A DNA stretch of 64,000 bases from Amborella trichopoda. Its lineage: Eukaryota > Streptophyta > Magnoliopsida > Amborellales > Amborellaceae. Numbering within the stretch: position 1 is the first letter of the stretch; each line of letters begins with the position of its first letter. A program made the position numbers and the translations under genes. The stretch lies in contig NW_006494865.1 of NCBI RefSeq assembly GCF_000471905.2, positions 177,633-241,632 of the forward strand, in the 5' to 3' direction. The notes beneath the pieces are model-generated. The model saw only the letters and a list, made by a program, of their open reading frames with translations, was not told the DNA's origin and made no database searches. Positions 46,661-56,607 of this stretch are shown piece after piece.

Positions 46661-47115
46661 AAGCGACTCCATGGGGAATAAAGTCACCTCCAGAAATTGG
46701 GCTGGCTGAGGAGCGAGATTGTGGTGCAGGGAATGAACTTCCCAAGGATGCAGGAAGATGGACAGAAGGGGAGTTTCGAGGCATGAGCATGACACTAAGT
46801 GTGGGGTAGCCCATGCATCAGTAAGCCGAGGCAATGCGTTAAGTCCCTTGACGGAGCTTGCAGCAGTAGCCCTTACCAAATCACATGGTGTTAACTCTTT
46901 GACCAAGCATGCGGTAATAGCCTTCTAATGAAGCGCTCGACGAAGGTCTTGACGAGGCGTGCGACGATGATCCCCTTAACGAGGTACGTCGTGATACCTT
47001 AGAGGGAGCACGCCGCGATGACCCCAGGAGGGAGCATGCGGCGATGACCCCAGGATGAAGTGCTCGGTGAAAACCTTGATGTGGTGCGCGGCACTAGCCT
47101 CCTGACGTGACGCAC

Positions 47116-48789
47116 GCGGTGATGATAGTTAGGGTCTCGAGCTTGGCTTGCCCCGCTTGGTCCTATAGCCATCAAGAGCTGGGGACTGGAGCATCATTAT
47201 GAGTTTGTTGAGGGTAGTCCTCAGCACTGCGGGGTATAAAAGTTGGAGAACCCCCACATTACGCTTTTATCGAAGGGTAAAATAGCAAAAGGGCTTTTTA
47301 GAGAGAGAGAGAGAGACCAAAGCTCCTGACGAGGGTTTTCCGACGAGCACTTCCCGACCAAGACTTGTAGAGGCAGGTCCTTAGGGTTTTTTTTAGCGAA
47401 CTTCAAGAGGTTTGAAGCTTCGTAGTTTGATTGCAAATATTTTTAAGCAAGTGTCGAGGTTTTTTGAGCAAGGAAGAGGGTCTCTCGAGGCCTTGGTAGA
47501 ATTTGCAGAGGTGCCCTGCCGGAGTTCAAGTGCTTCTCTGGTCATTCTGATGTTGAAGGGGAGGTCGCAAAGAGTTATGAGGGCTCTGTCAGTTCTTTGG
47601 TTGTCAGAGAAGAAGGAGAAGAGGTTGCATTGAGCTCACCAAAACTTAGCGAAATTTTGGTGAGCTTTAGTGAATTGCTGAAGTCAAAAACCTAAGGCGA
47701 TGGGCAATCCGCAAGGTCTCAAGAATGTCTTCTGAGGATTTTCGGTAGTTTTTCCCTAACTCTAGGAACGAGCAGCAGACAGGAAGGTTTATTTTTTGGT
47801 GTTTTTTGCAATATTTCCAGCCATCAAAAAAGGGGAAAAATTGGGTCAGATGGGAGGTTCCCTTTGGGCAAAACCGTTTTTCTAACTAGGAGAAGCCACG
47901 CCAGTAGGGGAAAGAACAGGGCCGAGAGTAGATTCCTGGGGCTCGGAGGTGTGTTTCCTATGAATACCTGAAGGATTGCGGGGAAGGCGAAAGGTCACAA
48001 GAAGGTGGACCATCGGTGAGGGGTGACTATTGGGGGAATCGAAGAGGCGTCAATACCCCCCGAGAATTGGGAGCATTGGGAACTAGGGTGCTTCAATGTC
48101 ACGCGTGACATTAAGTCGTACGTGGCACCGCCTTCATACATCCCTGGGTCATATGCGGTGAAAGACATGTTTGGGGATATGAGGCTTGCGGTGAGAGTGT
48201 CGCACAGGGTTAGCCTGCCCATGGTGTTGATAGGACGTGGCATTGGGTTGTGCGTGGCGATGACTTCTAAAGCCAATGTCTTGTGGGGGTCAAAAGTGAT
48301 GGCAAACGTGGAGGCCTTACCACCGCGGTGTGTTGGGAGCCAAGTCTTCCAGTAGAACTGTGAAGTCTATATTATTCTATGAAAGGGCATCCACTGTGAA
48401 CAGGGTATGGTCTCCATCGTAGGCTAGTGCCTTGCCAGAGAAGTTCACCTTGTATGTTTGATATACTTGTCAGATGAATTGAAGCTGACTCGAAAGTGGT
48501 TAGCTTTTTATGTTGGCCTGTAACCATTCTCCTTGGCAGGACCGAGGCTAACTTCTCCAAGTGGTTTTGCCACTTCTTCATGAGGCAAGCATTTCTTTGG
48601 TGGGTTTGCTTCTTCTGTATGGGGAGGGCGTTTCTCTTATCCAGTAACCGTCCTCTTATACTCAGATGCAAGTGCAATGCCGTTGGCTTTGGTTTGCAAC
48701 CGTCCTCTTATCCTCAGATGCAAGAGCTTTGTAACTTCCCTAACAAAGGGCCTTCGATTGTAACTTGCAACATTTTCTAATTCAATGAA
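47116..48789. other. Element M region between integrase and LTR
   Basis: In element M this is where the antisense ORF would lie on the plus strand. Plus-strand frames 47412-47633 and 48023-48355 are open, but I see no PMD motif or other domain in them. A 52-bp tandem repeat (ccgtcctcttat-ctcagatgcaag) lies at 48646-48725. Nothing else recognised. Confidence 0.45.
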
Positions 48790-50210
48790 TGAAATGAATT
48801 TCCTTTCAGTTGGCTTGATGTTTCTCATCTTCATTTATATTGTTTTATTGCACACACCGTGCTTTATTGCCATGTTAGGGATAATACTTCTTTAAATATC
48901 GCTCATTGATAAGCAGCATCACCTCTTCTCCATTAGAGTTTGTCAGTACATAGGCCCCACTCGGTGTAACCTTCTTGATTAGGAATGGACCCTTCCACTT
49001 AGGTTTGAACTTTCCTTTGTGGCGCCCATGCATGACGATCGGTCTCTTGAATGTTAAGACTAAGTCCCCACGAGCGAATGAACTAGCCTTGACAGACTTG
49101 TCAAAGGCCCTCTTCATTCTTCGTTGATTGAGGTTGTGGTTCTGTTGGGCCTCTTGTCTTTTTTCATCGAGGGCATCCAGCTCATGGTAGCGGAGCCTGA
49201 CCCTCTCGTCTTCAGTTAGTCCCTAATGTTTAACAATACGGAGTGAGGGTATTTGAATTTCGAGGGGACCCCCTCACCCCCATAGACCAGGGAGTAAGGG
49301 GTGGAGTTTGTAGCACTGCGAGTGGTAGTGTGATAGACCTACAGAGCCTCAGGGAATTTCTCGTGCCAGTTCTTCTTTGACTCTGACACTGACTTTCAGA
49401 GCGCCCTGCACAAAGTCTTGTTGAATGCCTTGGCTAACCCGTTGGCTCGAGGGTAGTACATAGTCGAGTACTTCCACTCAAAACCGAATTGGTTCAATGA
49501 CTGAAATGAATTTCCTTTCAGTTGGCTTGATGTTTCTCATCTTCATTTATATTGTTTTATTGCACACACCGTGCTTTACTGCCATGTTAGGGATAATACT
49601 TCTTTAAATATCGCTCATTGATAAGCGGCATCACCTCTTCTCCATTAGAGTTTGTCAGTACATGGGCCTCACTCGGTGTAACCTTCTTGATTACGAATGG
49701 ACCCTTCCACTTAGGTTTGAACTTTCCTTTGTGGCACCCATGCATGACGATCGTTCTCTTGAATGTTAAGACTAAGTCCCCACGAGCGAATGAACTAGCC
49801 TTGACAGACTTGTCAAATGCCCTCTTCATTCTTCGTTGATTGAGGTTGTGGTTCTGTTGGGCCTCTTGTCTTTTTTCATCGAGGGCATCCAGCTCATGGT
49901 AGCGGAGCCTGACCCTCTTTTCTTCAGTTAGTCCCTAATGTTTAACAATACGGAGTGAGGGTATTTGAATTTCGAGGGGTAGGACCCCCTCACCCCCATA
50001 AACCAGGGAGTAAGAGGTGGAGTTTGTAGCACTGCGAGTGGTAGTGTGATAGACCCACAGAGCCTCAGGCAATTTATTGTGCCAGTTCTTCTTTGACTTT
50101 GACACTGACTTCCGGAGCACCCTGCACAAAGTCTTATTGAATGCCTCGGCTAACCCGTTGGCTCGAGGGTAGTACATAGTCGAGTACTTCCACTCAAAAC
50201 CGAATTGGTT
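48790..50210 (-). repeat. About 0.71-kb recent tandem duplication inside integrase
   Basis: 48790-49494 and 49502-50210 are nearly identical (a few substitutions plus a 4-base indel, gagggg/gaggggtagg). The copies meet at ttcaatga, also present at the outer left edge (48781-48788), so an 8-base microhomology marks the breakpoint. High similarity implies this happened well after the element decayed. Confidence 0.9.
48875..49494 (-). pseudogene. Duplicated integrase C-terminal part
   Basis: Reads MYYPRANGLAKAFNKTL (the catalytic Glu of the AEAFNK motif has become Lys), then a frame broken near 49230, then MKRAFDKSVKASSFARGDLV and GKFKPKWKGPFLIKKVTPSG, ending NERYLKKYYP. The last part is the GPF/Y module of Ty3/gypsy integrases. 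It follows a second, complete copy and cannot be part of a normal polyprotein. Confidence 0.8.
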
Positions 50211-50900
50211 GACTAGGCAGTCAACATGCTGGCTCTTGAACTGGGGGCCATTGTAAGAAATTATTCGGTCTGGGACCTCGAACCGATATATGATGTGGTA
50301 CCACACGAAGTTAGCCACAACGATCCCCGAAACCTATCCGAGGCGACATGCTTCGCCCATTTCAAAAGTAGTCTATCGTCGCCAGGATAAAGGCATGACC
50401 CAAGGCAGAAGGAGGGTCAATGGATCCTATAATGTCCATACCCCACTGGGAAAAAGGCCATGATGTCACTGTAGGATGGAGAGGATATAGGGGCTGATGA
50501 ATGAGGCTTGACTGGATTTGGCACACCTGGCATCTTTTGGCATAGTTTTGGGCATCAGCTACCATGAAAGGCCACTAATAGCTGAGTCTGTGTATGCACT
50601 AGTAGAGCTTGAGGCCGGACTGATGCAGTCAACAGATGCCCAAGTGTACTACTTCGAGTACTTTTCTTGCCTCTTGTGCATCGACACATCAAAGGAGGAT
50701 CTTGTTAAATGATCGACGAAAGAGGACATCCCCATCAAGAAGGTTGTACTTGGTGGACATCCGGCATATGTTGTTGTGCTTCACTCGATCGTGAGGTAGC
50801 CTTTCATGCTTTACGAAGTCCACAATGGGCTCCCTCCACTCTTCTATTTTTTCAACCTCTGCACACATCGGGTCGCAGAATTCGAGCTCCTACTTCCTTG
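49587..50900 (-). pseudogene. Element M integrase
   Basis: Order on the minus strand: linker (EWREPIVDFVKHERLPHDRV, GDVLFRRSF, 50880-50700). HHCC zinc domain with VHLGIC-LHQSG, one stop, and YYWPFM...CQVCQ (50660-50500). First catalytic Asp in WGMDIIGSI with ATIDYF. A frameshift and stop at 50390-50340. FEVPDRIISYNGPQF, where the usual second catalytic Asp (SDNG) is Tyr. The third site is present as ANGLAEAFNKTL, followed by ALWVYHTTTRSAT. GPF module at 49829-49587. Stops between. This is the only integrase in the window. It would be inactive from the Asp-to-Tyr change alone. Confidence 0.85.
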
Positions 50901-51059
50901 CTTTGGCTTCTTTTCCCTGGGAAACTTCCTGTTTCGCCTTGAGGACATCCTTATTCGCGAGGAGTGCCCCGATTGGGTAAGGCGGGCACTCTGGGGAGAC
51001 ATCCCTTTCATCGTCTATGTGAACTTAATTCTCAAGTCAACATGTCTCCATTTGGTTAC

Positions 51060-51809
51060 CTAGACTTGAGTGGGCCCTGATGAAGACAATTGGATGGTGG
51101 TGTCGAGCTTTGAAAGCGCATCTGCTTGTGAGTTTAGCCTTCTAGGGATATGAGTTAGTGAGAAGTCATCGAACTGGGTCATGTAAGTTTTGGCCGTGTC
51201 ATGGTAAGGCTTGAGAGTATCCTTCCTTATATCATAGATCTCCTTTAGCTGTCGAATGACCAGCTTACAGTCACCAAAGATGTTTAGATGTTCCAGGTCT
51301 AGCTCCTGAGCGATCTTCAGTCCGATTATGAGGGCTTGATACTCCACTTCATTATGAAAAAATGCCTCCACAAGTGATAAGGATAGAGGAAACATTTCTC
51401 CATTGGGAGTCAGGAAGACAACTCTGGTTCCCCCTCTATCAGACTGAAATCCGTCAAAGTACATCTCCCATGGCCGAGTTAACACCGTACAAAAAACTTC
51501 CTCATCCGGGAGATCGCTTGACAGGGGAGATTCTGAGGGGACTGGGTGATCCATAAGGAAGTCAGCTAGGGCTTGACCTTTAACTGCCTTCTGTGGTACA
51601 TACGTGATGTCAAACTCCATTAGCAATAATGCCCACTTGGTCAAACGTCCAGACAAACATGATCGGGACATAAGGAACTTGACCTGATCTACCTTGGATA
51701 TTAACTTGACCTCGTGGTCAAGCAGGTAATGGCGGAGCTTCTGTACCACAAAGATCAAGGCTAGGCACATCTTTTCAATGGGAGGGAAGTTCTTCTCGAC
51801 CCCTCGCAT
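51060..51809 (-). CDS. RNase H and archaeal-type second RNase H of element M pol
   Basis: An uninterrupted 249-codon frame. Residues 1-85 are the end of the first RNase H (EKMCLALIFVVQKLRHYLLD, KWALLLMEFDITYVPQKAVK, GQALADFLMDHP). After a spacer, residues 112-235 form a second RNase H. WEMYFDG gives the first Asp, HNEVEYQALIIGL the Glu, FGDCKLVIRQL the second Asp and NSQADALSKL the last Asp, so all four metal-binding residues are kept. A second, archaeal-type RNase H after the first is the hallmark of the Tat lineage. The start Met is only the first Met of the open segment. In a live element this is internal to a polyprotein. Confidence 0.85.
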   Translation of the reverse strand: MRGVEKNFPPIEKMCLALIFVVQKLRHYLLDHEVKLISKVDQVKFLMSRSCLSGRLTKWALLLMEFDITYVPQKAVKGQALADFLMDHPVPSESPLSSDLPDEEVFCTVLTRPWEMYFDGFQSDRGGTRVVFLTPNGEMFPLSLSLVEAFFHNEVEYQALIIGLKIAQELDLEHLNIFGDCKLVIRQLKEIYDIRKDTLKPYHDTAKTYMTQFDDFSLTHIPRRLNSQADALSKLDTTIQLSSSGPTQV

Positions 51810-51829
51810 TTTGCGGATGAGATAATAGA

Positions 51830-52760
51830 GCGTTGTCTCTTTCCCTCCATCATTGTTCTTCGTCAGGAGTGCCCCGAGTGACTTGTCAAGGGCGGGAGTA
51901 TCCTTCTTTAGAGAGTACTGGTGGATTCAACAATTACTTCTTGATGTCCTCGAGCACATCTTGGCACGCTTCGTTCCATATGGAGGGAGTATCCTTCTTT
52001 AGTAGCTGTGAAAACGGTGTGCATATCCCAGAGAGGTTCGAAATGAACCTTCAAAGTAGGCGAGCTCTCCTTGGAGGGACCACAGTTCATGGAGGGTTGT
52101 AGGCGATGGCATGTCCTGAATTGCCTTGATTTTGACTGGCTCGATCTTCAAGTAATGAAAGTCGATACAGACCTAATGTGGCTGTTCTTTTTCTTCATTG
52201 AGACGACATTCACCAGCCATCTTGGGTATTTGACTTCACGCATGAATTCAGCTTGCCTGATCTTGTTCACCTTGGCATCGATCTGCATTTCGAGGTCGGG
52301 CCTAAACCTTCTTGATTTCTGCTTCATGAGTTTAATGGTAGGATTGACGACGAGGTGGTGAACAGTAATCTGAGGGTCTAAACCGGGCATCACATGATAA
52401 TGCCAGGAAAAGAGATCCCGATTTGCTCGAAGGAGGGAGATATAGTCTTCTTTCTCTTTTGGGGACATCTTTATTGTGATGAAGGTTGGCCTTGGGTCAG
52501 CCTCATCTCCCAGATTGATCTCTTCAAGATTATCCACCATGGCCTGACCGCTCTCTTCCCATTCGTCTAGAGCTTCTTAAAGGTCCTCGTCTCGGGATTT
52601 GCAAGGATTTTGTTGATCTCGAGTGTAGCCACCTATGATCCCGACATGTCAGTCTCTAGGAGGGGCACAATATGGGAGAAGACTGGTCTCTGACTAGCTT
52701 AGGAGATAGAAGGGTCGGCTCCAAGCCGTGGGTCCATGACCTCACATGGTACTTGCCCCG
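51830..52760 (-). pseudogene. Element M pol: pre-RT and reverse transcriptase remnant
   Basis: From 52760 down: EVMDPRLGADPSIS, an acidic pre-RT part ending NLEEINLGDEADPRPTF, then RT N-terminus MSPKEKEDYISLLRANRDLF, KSRRFRPDLEMQIDAKVNKI, REVKYPRWLVNVVSMKKKNS. Near 52148 it breaks off and continues with the connection domain (LQGELAYFEG near 52060, LKKDTPALDKSLGALLTKNN near 51880). The palm and fingers with YVDD, about 150 residues, are deleted. A direct repeat around ggagggagtatccttcttta (51898 and 51985) marks a second small rearrangement. Confidence 0.8.
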
Positions 52761-52789
52761 AGTTGAGTGATTCCTCATGCACTTGGATC

Positions 52790-53395
52790 CTGTGGCCGGC
52801 CTCGTGGGAGCAGGAGCTCGATGATGGCTCAGTTTTGGCTTGGGTTGTTAGGGAGTCGGCGGCTATTGAGATCCTGTTGCTTGGGCCAACATTTCTCTAA
52901 GACATTCTTGTTGCGGCAAGGTGAGGCTAGTGTCTCCAAACTCTCTGTTTAGAAAGTCGAAGTCTGGCCATCGCCGAGTGGTACCAGTAGAAGGAATAGA
53001 GGAGAGGGAAGGAGAAGAAGGGTTAGAACGTTCGGGGCAGCTTTTATGTCGTTGCTGGGGTTGGACACTTGTAGGGGATATTTAAGGTCTTGCCCTGGCT
53101 TTGACCGTTGTGGGGTGCTTTTAACATCATCACCCATTTGGGCTGGCTCCTGAGATATTGATGACTCAGGGCCGTCGGCCTGGTTGGACGATAAGATGAG
53201 GTGAGCCGTGCTTGGGATTAAATCCTGCAAGGTCGGCAGCAGAGGAAGGCGCCTCAAGAATTCTTCCTCGACTGGTGGCTGAGGAAGATGATTCCTTCTG
53301 CGGGTTGACCTAAGTGTTCGCCGTCTCCTTTGGGATCCCCAAGGGAGTGTTTCGACCACCCTATCAGGCTGACGAGAGGAGGTTGGTTCGGTTCC
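52790..53395 (-). pseudogene. gag: Element M gag C-terminal region
   Basis: Open from 53395 through TRRRNHLPQPPVEEEFLRRL and PLLPTLQDLIPSTAHLI, then MGDDVKSTPQRSKPGQDLKY (the same charged unit as in elements 1 and 3) to about 52970, then by frameshift FDFLNRELGDTSLTLPQQEC and AQATGSQ. The capsid and zinc motifs are absent because the frame runs straight out of an LTR end at 53396. Confidence 0.65.
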
Positions 53396-53540
53396 TCGAT
53401 CTCGCCCTATGGATCTAGGTGATCTGAGGGTATGTGTCTCGAGTCTCTTGTGTACCCAGGACTTGAGATCGCTCTCACAAAACCTTGCTCGAGGGCAAGG
53501 GCAGGTACCAACTAATGATAGAGGAATTTTAGGTGTGTTC
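53396..53540 (-). mobile_element. LTR terminal block of element M (5' LTR end)
   Basis: On the minus strand: aaaattcctctatcattagttggtac, ctgcccttgccctcgagcaaggtt, gagagcgatctcaag, gggcgagatcgagg. This is the order of the last 150 bases of T LTRs (compare 31375-31515). It stops just before the expected CA and PBS and joins gag. PBS, leader and gag N-terminus are therefore deleted in element M. Confidence 0.7.
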
Positions 53541-55412
53541 GGGCGGATAAGGTGGGTAGGGCGGATAGGGTGAGGACTTTGACAAGATCCCTCAAGCTTC
53601 CTGAATGATTGCACTTCTCAATTATTTTGAAGCACAACAATCGGTGGGGCATGAAGTTGGAAGGTATTTTTGATCAACATGGGGCCCCTGCTCAATAAAG
53701 GCCTAACAAGTAGTGGAAATTTTGATAGTCTCAGAACAGCACCAGAATTGGTCAAGATCTTCATGAGGTCTCTCAAAAGTCTCCCGCCAAGTTTTGTTGC
53801 ATTACGACTTGTGTAAGGCAGTGCACATTGAGAAACAGTTCCAGTAGAATCGGCCTCTATCACCTTGAAACTGACCCCAATAACTAGAGCTATATTTTTA
53901 GTATCTAAAATTTCTATAGGACCATCTTCATTTAATCCAGCATGGTTGAAAACCCTCAGGGGTCAAATTTTAGCCCAGACGGACATTCCAAGAAGAAGTT
54001 GTAGGTGAAAGAGTAAAACAGAGGGAGCAGCACACTATTCTCGTGTGGCCATCCTGCAATTCTACAGCATTGAAGGGACAGTCATGACCAGTGACTTTCG
54101 ATGCTCATATCTCAAAAATACCACGTTGGATCGTACTCAAATTTGGTGAACATGTTCCTTTAGTCAAAACGAGCGATTCGATATGTGGCATGCCCCTTGA
54201 CGATACCCGAGTGTGAAGAAAAGCTAGCGAGAAGTTGTTGATCCGTGAAGAAAGTGCAGACAATTTAGCAGTGTCGTGCCTCACTCGAGTGGCCAAATCA
54301 CGCTGCTCATGAGTTGGATCGACACGAGACCTGTTCCACTGCAGGCGTAAGGTCTCAGCCACCTCTGACCCGAACCCCGTACACGACGAACAGTCGGATT
54401 TTGCACACTAAGCCGACTAACAAACTGTAAATTCCATCGTTGGAATCCTTGATTCCAGCCAAAATTCCAAACTTGCAAAATCTTCGTTCTGTCAAGGAAT
54501 CGAGCTGTGTTAAGTGCCCCGTGATCATAGAAGCATGCTCAGTGTGATTCAAAGACGAAAACATAAAAAGACATCAAGTAATGAACACACTATCTATTCA
54601 AAGTTTCAAGATCTACTCAAAATTCAAGTTGCATGATCGTGTACTAAAAACACGATCCATGGCTCGAAGTTGGTATCAAATCAATCGTCATGTTGAGCCC
54701 TAGAAGAAACGATTTATCTTACGATCAATTGGGCATCAGAATGACCCCAAATCAGCCATGCAAGATCACACAAGTCCTAAAGAAACACAGGGATTGTTCT
54801 AGAATTCCACAACAGGTTAGGGAGGGGAAAATCTGTTATTTTGCACCCTACTTTGTAAATTATTTTAGTTCAATTTAATCTTAATTTACAACAATTAAGG
54901 ATACTTTTGATCATCCACCCATGTTCGGGCACACTTTTATATATACATACCATCATTGTACGCAGAAAAGGAGGAGAGAGGACAGATACCTAAACACACC
55001 CAAGAGAGAGTTTTCACTTAATACAAGTTTCTCTTTCTTACCATTGTGGTGTCACACTTGAGAGAGAGACTGAACGAGGGAAACTTTCGATCGGTACCCT
55101 TGGGGTTGAGGTAAACCTTCTCTCTCTTCTCCGCTCTCTTCACCCTCTTCCTTGCTTGAGTTTCTTGCAGAGGCCGTGCACGGCAGTGGCAGTGTCATGC
55201 ATGCCTCTCCCTCGGTCTCACAGGGTGTGCATGGCGATGGCAGTGCCATGTGTGAGTGTCCTTCCCCTCTACTCGTTTTTTTATTCCTTCAAGTGAGGTC
55301 TGTAGATGACGCTGCCCATCACCACCCACAGACGTAACTTTGACGTCTCAGTGAAGAGCCCAAACAGCAAGGTTTGTTGGCACCCACGGGGATCTCACCC
55401 TATTCACCTCAT
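53541..55412 (+). mobile_element. T-family LTR fragment copy 5
   Basis: Plus-strand LTR from gggtgaggactttgacaagatccct (matches 20950) through the U3 block (ataactagagctatatttttagt), catccacccatgttcgggcac, TATA, cttgagagagaga and the first hairpin unit (catggcgatggcagtgccatg near 55230). It ends before the minisatellite proper and the terminal block. Truncated at both ends and flanked by an 18-base direct repeat (aggaattttaggtgtgtt at 53522 and 55413). Confidence 0.75.
54938..54945 (+). promoter_or_regulatory. TATA box of LTR copy 5
   Basis: TATATATA after catccacccatgttcgggcac, in the same place as in the other T LTRs. Confidence 0.5.
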
Positions 55413-55474
55413 AGGAATTTTAGGTGTGTTTGTGAGCATTCAGCTAAGGGTATTTGGAAGAGACCAAAAAATGT

Positions 55475-56195
55475 TTAGAGCAATATGAGACATTTTAGTT
55501 TGGGCGACACAGGTAATGTCACTCTTGTAAGCTGGGCGACACCAACTGTATCGCCCAAAAACAATATTTTTATTTTATTTATTTTATATACTTTTATGAT
55601 GGATTTTGATGCAATGAAACTACTGTAAACTTAATAAGCAATAAAAACAATTGTTTCTGATGAAATAAATTAAAATAACTGGAAAACAATGAAGTTCAGA
55701 TTGGACAAACCTATATCAAGTAAAATATGTTTTTTGTATATTTAAAAAATTTATTTTGCCCTGAAACATTGTGATCAGACTCTAGATAGGTCCTAAAATA
55801 GATTTAAAAATTCTCAGAAAAATAAAACATGTCTTGGTCGGGGCGCACAGGGCGTGTTGCCCTTGTGAGCTGGTGTCGCCCTTGTGAGCTAGTGTCGCCC
55901 AAAAACCTATTTTATTTTTTATTTTTTTTATATTTGTTTCTTGTATATCTTGATAAAATAAACTTACTTTAAACTTGTAGAAACCACAAATAAAATGTGT
56001 TTGATGAAAATAACTTAAAATATAGTGACAGGAGGGGACTGCAGATCTAACATAAAACTATTTCTTTTAAATTTTTAAATATTTTATTTTGACCTGAAAC
56101 TTTGGGAAAATTCACAAAATTTTACCTATAACACTGGAAATTTAAAAAATTTTATGAGATTTTCAAAATTTTTATGCTCGGATCACACTCGATTT
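55475..56195 (-). repeat. X-family leader, second element: two GTCGCC modules
   Basis: Two units of about 345 bp, each with a gtcgccc/gggcgac cluster (55507-55553; 55848-55905) followed by an A/T-rich stretch (tgatgaaataaa, ggaagttcagat/ggactgcagatc, attttg-cctgaaac). Matches 62238-62985. Lies just downstream (minus direction) of a PBS. Confidence 0.75.
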
Positions 56196-56212
56196 GCCCC
56201 ACGGTGGCCCCA
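56196..56212 (-). other. Primer-binding site, second X element (degraded)
   Basis: The minus strand reads TGGGGCCACCGTGGGGC versus TGGCGCCCACCGTGGGGC at 62987-63004. Same distance from the LTR terminus. Confidence 0.6.
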
Positions 56213-56215
56213 AAC

Positions 56216-56590
56216 TGTTTACAGCGCATAATCGAGCGATCTAACGATGCAAATCACCATGATATGACACTTCAAACTGATAAAAATTAAAAGCAAAAGA
56301 TATGGTAGAGAAAGTAGAAACAATTGAATTCAGATCTGAGATCAGATATGCCTGAAAACGAGCAGACCTGCTCTCGGATCTATGGTAGAGCCAGCGTGAT
56401 CCAAAGCATTTCAAGAAATTATTTTCAATAAAAAAAGATCAAAATCAGATAAAAAAAAATAAAGAAGAAATGAAGGGAGAATGAGTACCTGACAGGGCCG
56501 GATGGCCCAGGATTCCCGAGCCCCCGTGGCTCGAAGTATCAGAACCAGTTCCTCTTTACGTTTCTGATTCCAGTGTTGATGATCAGCAAG
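56216..56590 (-). mobile_element. X-family LTR, second element
   Basis: Starts TGTTTACAGCGCATAATC on plus and matches 63008-63400 in order: atctaac-atg, atctgagatcagat, gcagacctgctctc, agagccagcgtgatcc, gagtacctgac, ggccggatggc, tatcagaacc, gttgatgatcag. Recognisable similarity ends at a TA microsatellite (56591-56607), so the rest of this LTR is missing or diverged. Confidence 0.7.
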
Positions 56591-56607
56591 TATATATATA
56601 TATATAT
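56591..56607. repeat. TA microsatellite
   Basis: Uninterrupted TA run at the end of recognisable X LTR similarity. Confidence 0.95.

Larger units (their letters stand above)
43600..47115 (-). mobile_element. T-family LTR of element M (minus strand, 3' LTR candidate)
   Basis: Reads as the reverse complement of 18055-21140. The gagggt...gatccctaaaacttcc, caacat-gtggggc and ttgataaaaa landmarks near 43780-43930 match 20945-21120. The catgagtaaaa block matches at 44830-45060, the minisatellite units at 45110-46650, and the cttcgtcaagg-type array at 46830-47110. It lacks the promoter half and terminal block, which should lie below 43600, so it is truncated at the junction with the antisense ORF region. 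Confidence 0.7.

Noticed and set aside
48023-48355. Plus-strand 110-codon ORF, considered as antisense ORF of element M
   Set aside because: No PMD motif, no homologous frame in the other T copies, no conserved peptide seen. Left as unassigned.
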